Source of the DNA: Dehalococcoidia bacterium
GTDB lineage: Bacteria > Chloroflexota > Dehalococcoidia > CAUJGQ01
Assembly: GCA_035310145.1 (NCBI GenBank)
Contig: DATGEL010000130.1
Location: 1-47,833 of the forward strand
DNA length: 47,833 nucleotides
Direction: 5' to 3'
Both the position numbers and the translations under genes were made by a program. Below are positions 1 to 10,732 of this stretch, piece by piece. Numbering within the stretch: position 1 is the stretch's first letter; each line of letters begins with the position of its first letter. The notes under the pieces are model-generated. The model had not been told where the DNA came from. It did not search any database and worked only from the letters and a program-made list of their open reading frames with translations.

Positions 1-131
1 GCCACCGACCCCACCCGCGATCCCGACGGCTGCCTGGATCAATCCGCCGTTCCCGCTGCCTGAGGAGGTGACGACGATGCCAGAGTGAATCCTCCGCTAA
101 TTTTCCCAACGGGTGGTCTCAACAAGGTTGA

Positions 132-449
132 CAGGTTCCGCCGGAGTTCCGTGACCATGCGAGAGCGTATGCGAACGGTACTACCGTCCTGCATATGAGT
201 AGCAAGGCATTGCCTCAGTACGAACTGGTGCTACCCCCGACCAACAGTCCGCTGCTTGGCCGATACGGGTTCCACACCGAGCCAATCCTTGAGCTGGGTG
301 ATTCGAACGCAAGCGAGTCAGCCACGCTCGCGGCCGTCCGCGACGCGCTGCTACCGAAGCTGCTGTCGGGCGAGTTGCGAGTGGGCGAGGCCGCCGGGCT
401 CGTCGGAATGCCGCCAGCCTCGACCGCTGCGGGCAGGAGGCCATCATGA
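132..449 (+). pseudogene. hsdS: hsdS C-terminal remnant (type I restriction specificity subunit)
   Basis: The frame is open from just after a TGA at 129-131 to a stop at 447-449. It reads as the end of an HsdS subunit: a target-recognition-domain-like stretch (HARAYANGTTVLHMSSKAL, then YELVLPP) followed by the family's C-terminal signature (TLAAVRDALLPKLLSGELRV). Intact HsdS proteins are about 400 residues with two target recognition domains; only about 105 residues remain here and no start codon with a ribosome site precedes them. An ATG at 195 could start an 84-aa peptide, but it lies inside the conserved part. HsdS would direct DNA recognition by the HsdM2S and HsdR2M2S complexes. No upstream portion was found in any frame of bases 1-131, so the gene is truncated or recombined. 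Assignment is from motif memory and fairly secure; the loss of function is inferred. Confidence 0.72.
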
Positions 450-575
450 GGCCACCAACCTGACAATGCAGCGGCGAATGAGGCGACGCGAGCGTCGTTG
501 GCCGGCATGAGGTCCATTCCATTGTCTGCAATCAACACAGCGGCGACCGGCCGAGTCGGGCGATAGCAAGCAGGA

Positions 576-581
576 TATACT
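576..581 (+). promoter_or_regulatory. Candidate -10 element with near-leaderless start for the TIGR04255 gene
   Basis: TATACT lies 7 bases before the ATG at 589, so transcription would start at or next to the start codon. No Shine-Dalgarno sequence stands at normal spacing before this ATG, which fits leaderless translation. No good -35 hexamer is visible about 17 bases upstream. Confidence 0.35.
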
Positions 582-588
582 GAACTCG

Positions 589-1329
589 ATGGTCGATAAA
601 AGGCGATATCCGCGGCCGCCGATTCGAGAGGCGTTGCTCGACCTGCGGGTCGAGTTGCCCGCTGATACGCCACTCGATGCCCTGGCGGCCTTGCAGGAAG
701 GCGAAGAGCACAGATACCCGGCTCTCAACTCGCGCATGCAGATGCACGGCCGCTTTACGGTGGGGGCTCAGGTCGCGGCTGAAGCGCTCTCAACGCCAGT
801 CGGGTACACCTTCACGAGCGAGGACGAACGACAGATTTTCCAGGCACGGTTGGACGGCTTTACCTTCCATCGACTGGCGCCCTACAGCCAGTGGCCCGAC
901 TTTCGCCAGGAGGCGCACCGGCTCTGGACGGTCTACCGCGAGCGGCTGCATCCGATAACCGTCACAAGGATCGCTCTCCGCTACGTGAACCGTCTTGACC
1001 TGCCCGAGACGATCCGAGACTTGAAGGAGTACCTGCGCACCGTGCCGGAGGTGTCGCCTGATTTGCCGCATGGGCTGACGGGGTATCTGATGCAGTTGCA
1101 GATGCCACAGGACAATGCAGGCACGATGCTCATTTTGAACGAAGCAATTGTGTCGCCTCCGCGGCCGAACGTGACCTCAGTGCTGCTCGATCTGGAACTT
1201 ATGCGCCCACTCCAGAGCACACCGGACGAGGCACAGCTCTGGCAGATGATCGAGGAACTGCACGACCTGATGTACGTAGGGTTCGAGGCGTCGATCACCG
1301 ATCGGACAAGAAATGAGGTAATGACCTGA
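589..1329 (+). CDS. TIGR04255 family protein
   Basis: A 246-residue soluble protein matching the TIGR04255 pattern. The N-terminus has a PRPPIREALLDLR motif (family form 'sPpI.EalcefR'), the centre has VTRIALRYVNRLDLP, and the C-terminus has LHDLMYVGFEASITD. No signal peptide or membrane segment is seen. The family is full length here but its biochemical role is not established; members are common in defence islands and near restriction systems. It starts a three-gene unit whose members overlap as TGATG, so they are probably translated from one mRNA. The cassette sits between a broken hsdS and an intact hsdR, the position where type I loci often carry extra defence genes. The family call is from recognised motifs; a defence role is inference. 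Confidence 0.72.
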   Translation: MVDKRRYPRPPIREALLDLRVELPADTPLDALAALQEGEEHRYPALNSRMQMHGRFTVGAQVAAEALSTPVGYTFTSEDERQIFQARLDGFTFHRLAPYSQWPDFRQEAHRLWTVYRERLHPITVTRIALRYVNRLDLPETIRDLKEYLRTVPEVSPDLPHGLTGYLMQLQMPQDNAGTMLILNEAIVSPPRPNVTSVLLDLELMRPLQSTPDEAQLWQMIEELHDLMYVGFEASITDRTRNEVMT

Positions 1330-1631
1330 TGCCTGCATTATTAGAAAAGCGCTCACTGGTCGGCTGGCCTGTCATTCAGCGGCCGCTCCAGTCCGATGAC
1401 AGTGCGGCTCCGCAGAGCGTGGACGGCCGCGAATTGGCGGCGCGGATCGACCAGGCACAGGCTCAACTAGCCGAGCCCGCCGAGGCGTGGGGCGAACTGG
1501 CAGACGAAATCGACGACTTTGACTATCGGCCAATGCCACCGAAGCGATTCTTTACCATGAGGGTCAGGATGCGCCGCCCGGAACGCGGCCGCCCGATGCC
1601 GTTCGTCTTTGATGACGACGATATCGACTGA
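1329..1631 (+). CDS. Hypothetical 100-aa protein, middle gene of TIGR04255 cassette
   Basis: The start codon overlaps the previous stop (TGATG at 1327-1331) and its own stop overlaps the next start in the same way, which strongly supports it as a real, translationally coupled gene. The protein is about 100 residues with a likely helical central segment (ELAARIDQAQAQLAEPAEAW), a basic patch (RVRMRRPERGRP) and a very acidic C-terminus ending DDDDID. I do not recognise a family. The helical segment and small size would fit an adaptor or antitoxin-like partner of the flanking proteins, but nothing in the sequence proves this. Confidence 0.6.
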   Translation: MPALLEKRSLVGWPVIQRPLQSDDSAAPQSVDGRELAARIDQAQAQLAEPAEAWGELADEIDDFDYRPMPPKRFFTMRVRMRRPERGRPMPFVFDDDDID

Positions 1632-2164
1632 TGATCCAGCCATGGTGGGAGCGCATCGGTGGACCGGGCTTGGCTCAAGGGGATCTGCTGCCCGACTGTA
1701 TCGTCCCCATAATGCCGCCCGATTACGAGCCACCTCTGCTGGATGACGAAGGGGACTACACTTTTGGTGGAGCAGTCTTCGACCTAATCATCATCACTCA
1801 GAGCTGTGATCTGGAGAACGACAAGGCGCCGCTGGTTGCAACCTGTCCGATTTTCACGATCGCTGACTACGAACGGGAAAATGAGGCGTTCAAGCGAAAG
1901 GGACGCTGGGAGCAGGTGCGCAAGGGCCAGATTGAAGGACTGTATCTGTTGGCATCGCCGGATGAACCGGACGACAACCGCAAAGCTCAGGTCGCGGACT
2001 TCCACCAGATCTACAGCCTACCGGTTGGCTATCTCATTAACCATACCGCCCGCTTGGGAAGCCGCTGGCGGCTGCGCTCGCCATACCTTGAGCACTATTC
2101 GCAAGCCTTTGCTCGCTTCTTTATGCGAGTCGGGCTGCCGTCGGATCTGCCGCCGTTCAGGTAG
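1631..2164 (+). CDS. Hypothetical protein, third gene of TIGR04255 cassette
   Basis: A 177-residue soluble protein whose ATG overlaps the preceding TGA. The most distinctive stretch is a hydrophobic strand leading into a Cys-Asp motif (FDLIIITQSCDLEND, about residues 50-65), followed by VATCPIF. The 'ITQSCDLE' pattern recurs, as I recall, in uncharacterised proteins next to TIGR04255 genes; I cannot name a domain with confidence. There is no signal peptide or membrane segment. The aromatic-rich C-terminus (YLEHYSQAFARFFMRVGLP) looks like an amphipathic helix. It ends 39 bases before hsdR. The coding DNA looks less GC-rich than hsdR, suggesting the cassette was acquired as a unit. Confidence 0.6.
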   Translation: MIQPWWERIGGPGLAQGDLLPDCIVPIMPPDYEPPLLDDEGDYTFGGAVFDLIIITQSCDLENDKAPLVATCPIFTIADYERENEAFKRKGRWEQVRKGQIEGLYLLASPDEPDDNRKAQVADFHQIYSLPVGYLINHTARLGSRWRLRSPYLEHYSQAFARFFMRVGLPSDLPPFR

Positions 2165-2203
2165 GCAACGCGGCGTTGATAGAGCAAGATCGGCCAACAG
2201 CCG

Positions 2204-5275
<3,072 letters not shown>

Positions 5276-5412
5276 CACCCTATCGGACGTTGCTTCCCTC
5301 CGCTGGCGGCCTCGCTGCGGCTTCGCGGCGTGCGTGATCACTTCGTCCGTGCCGAGATTGTGGTGTTGGGTCACCTGCTGCGCGACACGCGGTGCCCCAT
5401 CGACCTTGTGGT

Positions 5413-5877
5413 TCAGCCACGCCGCCGGTGGTCCTTCAGCACCTCCTCGGCGATGGCGAGGGCCTCGGCCTCGGACAGACCATACTTATCGGCTTCTCGC
5501 CGGGCGATGGTGTACAGCTCTTCCTTGACATTGACCGTCTTCGCACCGTCCAGGCCAAAGAGATCGGCTTCCCGGTGCATGAGGCTGATGATACGGTCGA
5601 TGCTGAACAGCTTGCCCTTCATCGCCTCCGGCCAGAGCACGCCGATCAGCCGATCGATGCGCGCGGCCATGATCTGCCGCCGCTCCTCGACCTCATCGGA
5701 CGGGTGGCGTGCCAGCGACCGCTTGACCGCTTTGCGGGCTCCGGAAGCGTCGCAGTAGTGCAGCTCGCGGGCGATCTGCTTGTAGCCCATGCCCTCGATG
5801 CGGAGCACGGCCGCGCAGTCCTCTTTGTCCCAGCGCAGGCGCAGTTTGTCCTCGTTTGTCAGCGCACCTTCGTTCAT
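5413..5877 (-). CDS. Phage-type HTH protein, terminase small subunit-like
   Basis: About 154 residues from the ATG at 5877 (a GTG at 5898 would add seven residues; an AGAGAGG stretch precedes the ATG). The N-terminal half looks like a helix-turn-helix (GYKQIARELHYCD, then GARKAVKRSL), and the C-terminal half resembles the family with RIDRLIGVLWPEAMKG and LMHREADLFGLDG. These are typical of phage-associated proteins often placed as small terminase or packaging/regulatory proteins. The last segment (LSEAEALAIAEEVLKDHRRR) is a charged helix. It lies downstream of the primase gene on the same strand, 200 bases apart, which supports a mobile-element origin. No large terminase, portal or capsid gene is present, so packaging function is unproven; a simple DNA-binding regulator is an alternative. 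Confidence 0.55.
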   Translation of the reverse strand: MNEGALTNEDKLRLRWDKEDCAAVLRIEGMGYKQIARELHYCDASGARKAVKRSLARHPSDEVEERRQIMAARIDRLIGVLWPEAMKGKLFSIDRIISLMHREADLFGLDGAKTVNVKEELYTIARREADKYGLSEAEALAIAEEVLKDHRRRG

Positions 5878-6077
5878 GGTCTTCACCGCCTCTCTCACTC
5901 ATGACGCCCTAAGCGCGTCCCACTGCGTCATCTTCCCGCCCGCGGCCGGCTTCCTTGCCCTGCGCCCGATCTGCCCCAACGGCTCGTCCATCCGTGCACT
6001 GGCTTCAAGCCGGTGCGCGGGTTGCTGTCTTGGCCGGTTCAGAACGTGATGCCGTTCAGGATGTGTCCTCCCCATCG

Positions 6078-8885
6078 CTATGCTGCCAGCGCCTCACGTG
6101 CATTGGCGGCAACCCGGCGCGGCCGGCAGCGTACCGGACAGACCACACGCAGCACACTGCCCGTTGACTCGCCGCAATCGGCGCACCAACGCAAGTCGCA
6201 GAGGTAGCAGACAGCGCCCGGTGCGACGACGACTCCGTGCGGGCAGGCCGAGTCGGCGGTGTCGGCCGCCTGCGGTTCATCCCTCGCGGGGGCAGCGTAA
6301 TTCGAAGAGTCGGCGGAACGATCGTCAGCGTCGTCAGCACCGTCAGCCGGCTCGATTTCACGCCTGCGTTCGCCGCCGCTGCTGACGATCCCCTGGATAC
6401 TGCTGACAATCCCCTGTGCGCCATCGTAAGCGGGATCGTTAGCGTTGTGGCCGCGCTGCACGCCTGCTTGCGCCGCTGCCGACGGTGCTGACGATGCGGA
6501 CGGTGGGTCCGCCGCCTTCTCCACCAGGCTCAGGTGAATCGTCCGGGCACCGGCGTGCCCCTTTCGCGCGAACTGCACGCCGATCCCGATCGTGAGCAGG
6601 TTGGGTTCCAGCCGCTTGAGCGCATTGGAGAGCGCGTTGGCTGCGGCGGGCCAACCGCGCGGCGAGCGTTGCCGCTCTGCTTCGGGCAGACGTACCCGCA
6701 GCTCGTCCAGCAGATCCCGCGCCGTGCCCTGCCAGCCGTCGGCCCCGGCCGCCTGCACAAGCGCCTGAAGCGGCACAACCAGGGGCGACGCTTCGAGAGG
6801 CAGGGCGGCGCCTTCGTCGCGGTTGTCACCGTAAGCGTTCTCGAAGTCGTTCCCGGTCCAGCCGAGCGCGGGGGCCACGGCCACGCCCCAGTGAGCGAAG
6901 TCCGCCATGCGGAATGGCCGGGACACTGAGACAGCGGACGCATTCCGCAGCCCGATAGCAACCGCGTCGAACAGCGCGCCGAGGATGCTGGGCTGCCCTC
7001 GCGCGAAGTCCAACCAGAACTCCCGCTCCGGCGTGACCTGCTCAAGCCGGGGCGGCTCGATGAAAATGCTGCGATCGAGCAGGTCGCTGCGCTCCACGAA
7101 GTCTGTGATCCCGGTCATGAGCAGGGGGCGCACGGCGTCGAAGACCTGCTCTTCGTCATCGGTGTAGAGGGCGCGCACCCCCAGCCCGCCGCCTGTGCTG
7201 AGCCGGCAGAGGCCATCCGAGAGCCAACCGGGCAGGTGGCTGAAGTTGTCGAAGACGAGGAGGTGCGAGCCACGCGCGACCACCGCAAGATCGCGGAGTT
7301 CGCGCGGCTCCGCCCGCAGCGTGAGCGTCGCCGGGTCGGTCAACTCCTTCGCCACGCGGGCGGTGGTGCTCTTGGCGCGACCCTGGCCACCACGCAGTAC
7401 CAGCACGGGATACGGTCCCTGCCCCAGCAGGGCGTAGCTCAACCAGGTGACGAAGAGCCGGAAGCTCGCGTCCTCGCCGACGTTGACGAACCGGCGCAAG
7501 GCGGCGATGGCCCCGCCCGTCACCGGCTCTGGCAGCGCCCGCAGTGTGGGCGACCGCCAGAAGCGGACCGGCGTGTCCGCGATCGAAACCAGCCGCCAGC
7601 CGGTCCTGTCGATCTCGGCGCAGCGCCAGCGGGCGTCGCCGAGATCAAGGAAGACCTTCCCATCGCAGGATGCCACCCGGAGGAAGACGGCGCGCTCTGG
7701 GCCATCGTGGAGCGCACGGCCTTCCAGAACGCCGAGCGTGTCCTGCACGGCCTGGGCACGCGGACTCGTGCCTTCGGTTTTGTAGCAGAGCGCGGCGAGC
7801 CAGGTACGAAACCCCTTCGACCGCAGCGGCTGCGTCTCCGTGTGGTCATCACGGCGGAAGCTGGCAAAGGCCCGCCCGTCTGGCGTATGGAACAGCTCGA
7901 CCTGCATCTGCTCGGCGAGTTGCACCAGGCGCGTCGCCTGCGATGGGGGGCGCGCGGCGGCTGCTCCCGGCGCAGGCCCGGATGCCGCCGCCGTTCCCGG
8001 CTCCCGGTCACTGGCGAAGCTCGCGACCCAGTCTGTCCAGGTCGGCGCCGCCGCCATCGCCGCGCGCACGTCCTCGGCGGTGTGTCCGTCCGCCAGGTAG
8101 TCCGCGATGTCGCCCTTTTCCTTCACGTCTGGCAACTCCACCACGCGCACTTCGGCGGCGATGCCGGTGAGCGCCGCGCCGACGTGCTGCATCAGACCAC
8201 GACCGGGCGCATCATTGTCGGGGAAAAGGTAGACGCGGCGGCCGCACAGCGGTTCAAGCGCCATGCCGAAGTCGCGCTGCTCTGCGCCACCACCCAGCGA
8301 GACGGCGACGAAGCCTGCGCCTCGTGCGGCATCGGCGCACTTTTCTCCTTCATGGAGTTGCACGTCGGCTCCAGCGGGAGCAGCAAGCAGCTCCAGCAGG
8401 CGGTACAGCGGCAAGCCGCTGATCGTCACCGGCTGGCCGTTCACTCCCTCCCACGGCATGGTCTTGCCGCCGTCCGGCTTGACAATACGCGCATGGGTGG
8501 CACGGAGTGCGCCATCTGCAGCGCGGTACTCGTGGCGCGTGGCGTCGGTTGCGAGCGCGGGTGTGCGCGAAGTCGGCACCCTCACCTTCTGCAGCTTCCG
8601 GCGCTGGCCGGTATAGCGTCCGACTGGCCAGTAGCCCCGCGCGCGCAGTACGTCGATCACTGATTGCTGAAGACAGCCGGCGTGGCAGCGCACGAGCACC
8701 CGCCCATCCCGCTCGGTCACGCTCAAGCTGGGATGCGTATCCTGGTGCTTCGGACAATGGGCCTTCTGGCCAGCCGGACGTTGGCAATCGCAGCGGGCAC
8801 GCTCGCAGCGCAGTGCCGCGCGAATCGTTGGTGCATCCGGGCGGTTGGTCGGGTTATTGTCGAAGGGTTGGAATTGTGCAACCAT
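6078..8885 (-). CDS. Mobile-element DNA primase/replicative helicase with Toprim and AAA-type ATPase
   Basis: A 935-residue multidomain protein with a well-placed start: GGAGA stands shortly before the ATG at 8885. Domains in order: a Cys/His zinc-binding module like that of DnaG primases (residues about 26-75, ending RCHAGC); a Toprim fold with EGEKCADA and DNDAPGRG (about 175-240), the acidic residues used for metal-dependent primer synthesis; then an ATPase with the unusual P-loop GGQGRAKST (about 495), in which Ala replaces the usual Gly before Lys, a form seen in element-encoded primase-helicases. The C-terminal tail holds two CxxC pairs and further Cys residues (about 883-925), a second zinc finger. 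Such proteins initiate replication of phages and integrative plasmid-like elements. It is the longest gene of the element block and appears intact. Confidence 0.75.
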   Translation of the reverse strand: MVAQFQPFDNNPTNRPDAPTIRAALRCERARCDCQRPAGQKAHCPKHQDTHPSLSVTERDGRVLVRCHAGCLQQSVIDVLRARGYWPVGRYTGQRRKLQKVRVPTSRTPALATDATRHEYRAADGALRATHARIVKPDGGKTMPWEGVNGQPVTISGLPLYRLLELLAAPAGADVQLHEGEKCADAARGAGFVAVSLGGGAEQRDFGMALEPLCGRRVYLFPDNDAPGRGLMQHVGAALTGIAAEVRVVELPDVKEKGDIADYLADGHTAEDVRAAMAAAPTWTDWVASFASDREPGTAAASGPAPGAAAARPPSQATRLVQLAEQMQVELFHTPDGRAFASFRRDDHTETQPLRSKGFRTWLAALCYKTEGTSPRAQAVQDTLGVLEGRALHDGPERAVFLRVASCDGKVFLDLGDARWRCAEIDRTGWRLVSIADTPVRFWRSPTLRALPEPVTGGAIAALRRFVNVGEDASFRLFVTWLSYALLGQGPYPVLVLRGGQGRAKSTTARVAKELTDPATLTLRAEPRELRDLAVVARGSHLLVFDNFSHLPGWLSDGLCRLSTGGGLGVRALYTDDEEQVFDAVRPLLMTGITDFVERSDLLDRSIFIEPPRLEQVTPEREFWLDFARGQPSILGALFDAVAIGLRNASAVSVSRPFRMADFAHWGVAVAPALGWTGNDFENAYGDNRDEGAALPLEASPLVVPLQALVQAAGADGWQGTARDLLDELRVRLPEAERQRSPRGWPAAANALSNALKRLEPNLLTIGIGVQFARKGHAGARTIHLSLVEKAADPPSASSAPSAAAQAGVQRGHNANDPAYDGAQGIVSSIQGIVSSGGERRREIEPADGADDADDRSADSSNYAAPARDEPQAADTADSACPHGVVVAPGAVCYLCDLRWCADCGESTGSVLRVVCPVRCRPRRVAANAREALAA

Positions 8886-8986
8886 ATGATCAGTCTCCTT
8901 TCGCCCGCTTCGCGCGGCGGTAGCGAATGCAGCGCGAAGCGGGCATGAGATTCAGCGCCGGCCAGGTGTGGCCGGCGTTTGCGCAC

Positions 8987-9214
8987 TTAAGTGCCTCGCG
9001 CGGCGACGCGCTGCTGCTCGACCCAGGCGCGCAGCGCCTCGACCGGGATCAACCGGATGCCGCGATCGGCGCGGAACGACTCAATCGCGCCGCTCGCTAG
9101 GTACTCGTAGAGGCGCGAGCGCGAAACGCCAATCATGCGTGCTGCATCCCCCGCCCGTACCGCCAACGGTTCAAGCCGAATGGCGCAACCGTCCGGCTCG
9201 GCAACAGTGCTCAT
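8987..9214 (-). CDS. Excisionase-family HTH DNA-binding protein
   Basis: A 75-residue protein (ATG at 9214; a GTG at 9223 is also possible) with one MerR/excisionase-like winged HTH: VRAGDAARMIGVSRSRLYEY, then a short wing and IRLIPVEALRAWVEQ. This is the 'DNA-binding domain, excisionase family' pattern of AlpA/Xis-like regulators, which bend DNA at attachment sites or control element genes. It lies upstream of the primase on the same strand and is divergent from the zinc-finger gene at 9333. The shared intergenic region has repeated CAGTCG half-sites that it may bind. No integrase gene accompanies it in the window. Confidence 0.75.
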   Translation of the reverse strand: MSTVAEPDGCAIRLEPLAVRAGDAARMIGVSRSRLYEYLASGAIESFRADRGIRLIPVEALRAWVEQQRVAARGT

Positions 9215-9240
9215 CGGTCCCACCCCCGTCCATCTGTGTC

Positions 9241-9310
9241 CAGTCGCTATGCATTCATGCTAAGTTGGAGGCGAACAGTCGTTCTATGCGTTATCTGTGA
9301 CTTACGACTG
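9241..9310. promoter_or_regulatory. Candidate operator: repeated CAGTCG half-sites in divergent intergenic region
   Basis: CAGTCGCTATGC (9241-9252) recurs as CAGTCGTTCTATGC (9276-9289), 35 bases apart. An inverted copy, ACGACTG, is at 9304-9310, so 9275-9310 also forms a CAGTCGT...ACGACTG dyad. The array lies exactly between the excisionase-like HTH gene and the divergent gene at 9333, where an autoregulatory operator would be expected. Which protein binds is inference. Confidence 0.4.
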
Positions 9311-9332
9311 ACACCCGGAGGACCGAGCGCGT

Positions 9333-10484
9333 ATGGCGAATCGCATCCTCTCCGACCCGGACGGCGAGCTGCCGCACATCACCAACGAGTCCGGCTGGCT
9401 GGTGCCCGCCGCCCGGCCTGAGCTGGTCCCGGTCGCGCCCAACGGCACCACCGCTGAGGGCGCTTGGCTCCGCTGGCCGGCATCAGAACAACAGAGACGT
9501 GTCATCGCGCCCAAGGGGCTGCTGTTCGCCTTCGCGGCGCTTGTGGCGAAGCCGGCGAGCGCGATCCGCACCTTCGCCGCACGCTACGGGCCGCTGTGCC
9601 TCTGCCTGCATCGGCCGCTGCGTGCCAGCTACCTGCCGTTTGGCGTCGGCTTCGTGGAGTACGCCCCGGATGGCAGCATCATCGCCGCTCACCCCGACGG
9701 CCCGCTCGTCTTCCGCGACCGCGACCCGGACATGCGCTGGTGCGAAGACCGCCACCGGCCGGGCATCTGCAACAACGACAGGCGCAACGACGGCAGCCTG
9801 TGGGAGTCCGCCGCCGTGTGGACGTTGCTTGCTGAGCAGGCGGGCGCGATCTTGCGTTGCGCCACGGCGGTCGGCATGGGACAGGCCGGCGACGCCGCAG
9901 ACTGGGCCGTGATTCGCCGGATGCTCGGCGCCCAGCAGAGGCCGATGCCGGCGAGCATCGATCCTGCCGTCCTGCGCGCCGTCGCCGAAGCCGTCGCGCG
10001 GTCCGAGGCTGCCGCTCTCGGCGACGTGGACGCTTGGCACGAGTTGGCGCAGACTTCCCTGCACGCCGGGGAAGCGTGGCGGTGCCGGCCAGACGATCCG
10101 CTATCGCTCGTGGCCGCGCAGGCGACGCTCTGCCTAGCGGTGTCGCTGTGGCTTGACCGCGGCGGCGTGCGTCCGGTGCTGGTGCTGCCGCTCGGCAACG
10201 TGGACCAGCCTCTGCGGGACACGCCGCGTGCGCTGCCGCGGCAGCCGGCCGTGCGCTACGGCGCCACCAACCTGATCGGCGCCGTGGCGCTTCAGCTCGC
10301 CCTGGCGCTCGCTGATGTTTCGGCCGCGCCCAGTTGCGTCATCTGCGGCGAACCGTACGGGGTGACGCGGCGGCCGCGGGCGAACAGCATGAACATCTGC
10401 GGCAAGGCCGCTTGCACGCGCGAGCGCGACCGGCTCAACCAGCAGCACGCGCGGGCGCGGCGGCGGCTCAGCCGAGTCTCTTAA
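9333..10484 (+). CDS. Hypothetical protein with C-terminal zinc finger
   Basis: A 383-residue protein; GGAGG stands 11 bases before the ATG. The last 50 residues contain a CxxC...C-x4-C zinc-finger arrangement (CVICGEPYGV, then ICGKAACTRERD) followed by an Arg-rich helix, similar in layout to the C-terminal zinc fingers of CGNR/ABATE-like regulators, although the CGNR signature itself is absent. The central part includes WESAAVWTLLAEQAGAIL, an apparent helical segment. No signal peptide or membrane helix is seen. It is the gene nearest the island edge and is divergent from the HTH/primase genes. DNA or RNA binding is suggested by the zinc finger and basic tail; the function is otherwise unknown. 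Confidence 0.6.
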   Translation: MANRILSDPDGELPHITNESGWLVPAARPELVPVAPNGTTAEGAWLRWPASEQQRRVIAPKGLLFAFAALVAKPASAIRTFAARYGPLCLCLHRPLRASYLPFGVGFVEYAPDGSIIAAHPDGPLVFRDRDPDMRWCEDRHRPGICNNDRRNDGSLWESAAVWTLLAEQAGAILRCATAVGMGQAGDAADWAVIRRMLGAQQRPMPASIDPAVLRAVAEAVARSEAAALGDVDAWHELAQTSLHAGEAWRCRPDDPLSLVAAQATLCLAVSLWLDRGGVRPVLVLPLGNVDQPLRDTPRALPRQPAVRYGATNLIGAVALQLALALADVSAAPSCVICGEPYGVTRRPRANSMNICGKAACTRERDRLNQQHARARRRLSRVS

Positions 10485-10511
10485 CCGATTCGCAATCTAC
10501 TGACACAGTTC

Positions 10512-10617
10512 GTACATCAACTGTACATCAACGCGCGTGGAAAACACTGGACGGACATGGAGCTGTGACGGGTGACGTAGACGGAAGTTAGGCGTGAAAT
10601 CGGTCCAATACCGTCCA
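10512..10617. repeat. Short direct and inverted repeats beside the tRNA scar
   Basis: GTACATCAAC occurs twice in tandem with an 11-bp period (10512-10521, 10523-10532). TGGACGG at 10548-10554 faces its inverse CCGTCCA at 10611-10617. Clusters of such short repeats next to a tRNA gene resemble the arm-type sites bound by tyrosine recombinases and excisionases. No integrase is encoded nearby, so this role is inferred only from position. Confidence 0.3.
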
Positions 10618-10639
10618 CAAAAGACAAGAAAAACGGTAG

Positions 10640-10686
10640 AGCGACTGGTTAAGAGTCAACTGCTCTGCCAATTGAGCTACGGAGGC
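10640..10686 (-). pseudogene. tRNA-Lys(CTT) 5' half without recognisable 3' half
   Basis: On the minus strand the sequence reads as a tRNA from its 5' end: acceptor strand GCCTCCG (10686-10680), TA, D-stem GCTC...GAGC with loop AATTGGCA, then GTTGA and the anticodon loop CTCTTAA (10655-10649, anticodon CTT at 10653-10651). The 3' anticodon strand is poor (CCAGT, with an A-C mismatch and wobbles). The following bases (CGCTCTACCGTTTTTC) contain no T-arm, and no CGGAGGC acceptor complement was found within several hundred bases. It is therefore a broken tRNA, most simply the chromosomal half of a tRNA gene split by integration of the element to its left. The 5' half is clear; its origin is inference. 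Confidence 0.55.
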
Positions 10687-10732
10687 TCGACGGGCACACG
10701 AACCCGCTGCAAATACCTTAGCGAACAGCGGC

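Noticed and set aside
1-131. Open frames before the hsdS remnant as the end of hsdM or the front of hsdS
   Set aside because: None of the three plus frames shows HsdM or HsdS motifs in these bases, so no feature is claimed; I see nothing supportable here.
2166-2178. CAACG-CGG-CGTTG mini-hairpin between the cassette and hsdR as a terminator
   Set aside because: A five-base stem with a three-base loop and no U-tract is too weak; the two genes could be cotranscribed.
5276-5412. Gene or attachment site between hsdR and the terminase-like gene
   Set aside because: No motif, repeat shared with the tRNA scar, or tRNA 3' half was found.
10640-10710. Possible circularly permuted tRNA: a T-arm-like GGGTTCGTGTGCCC lies just upstream (minus strand) of the tRNA-Lys 5' half
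   Set aside because: No strand complementary to the acceptor GCCTCCG follows the T-arm-like piece, its stem does not close with a 7-base loop, and no other bacterial permuted tRNA is known to me. A split gene explains it more simply.
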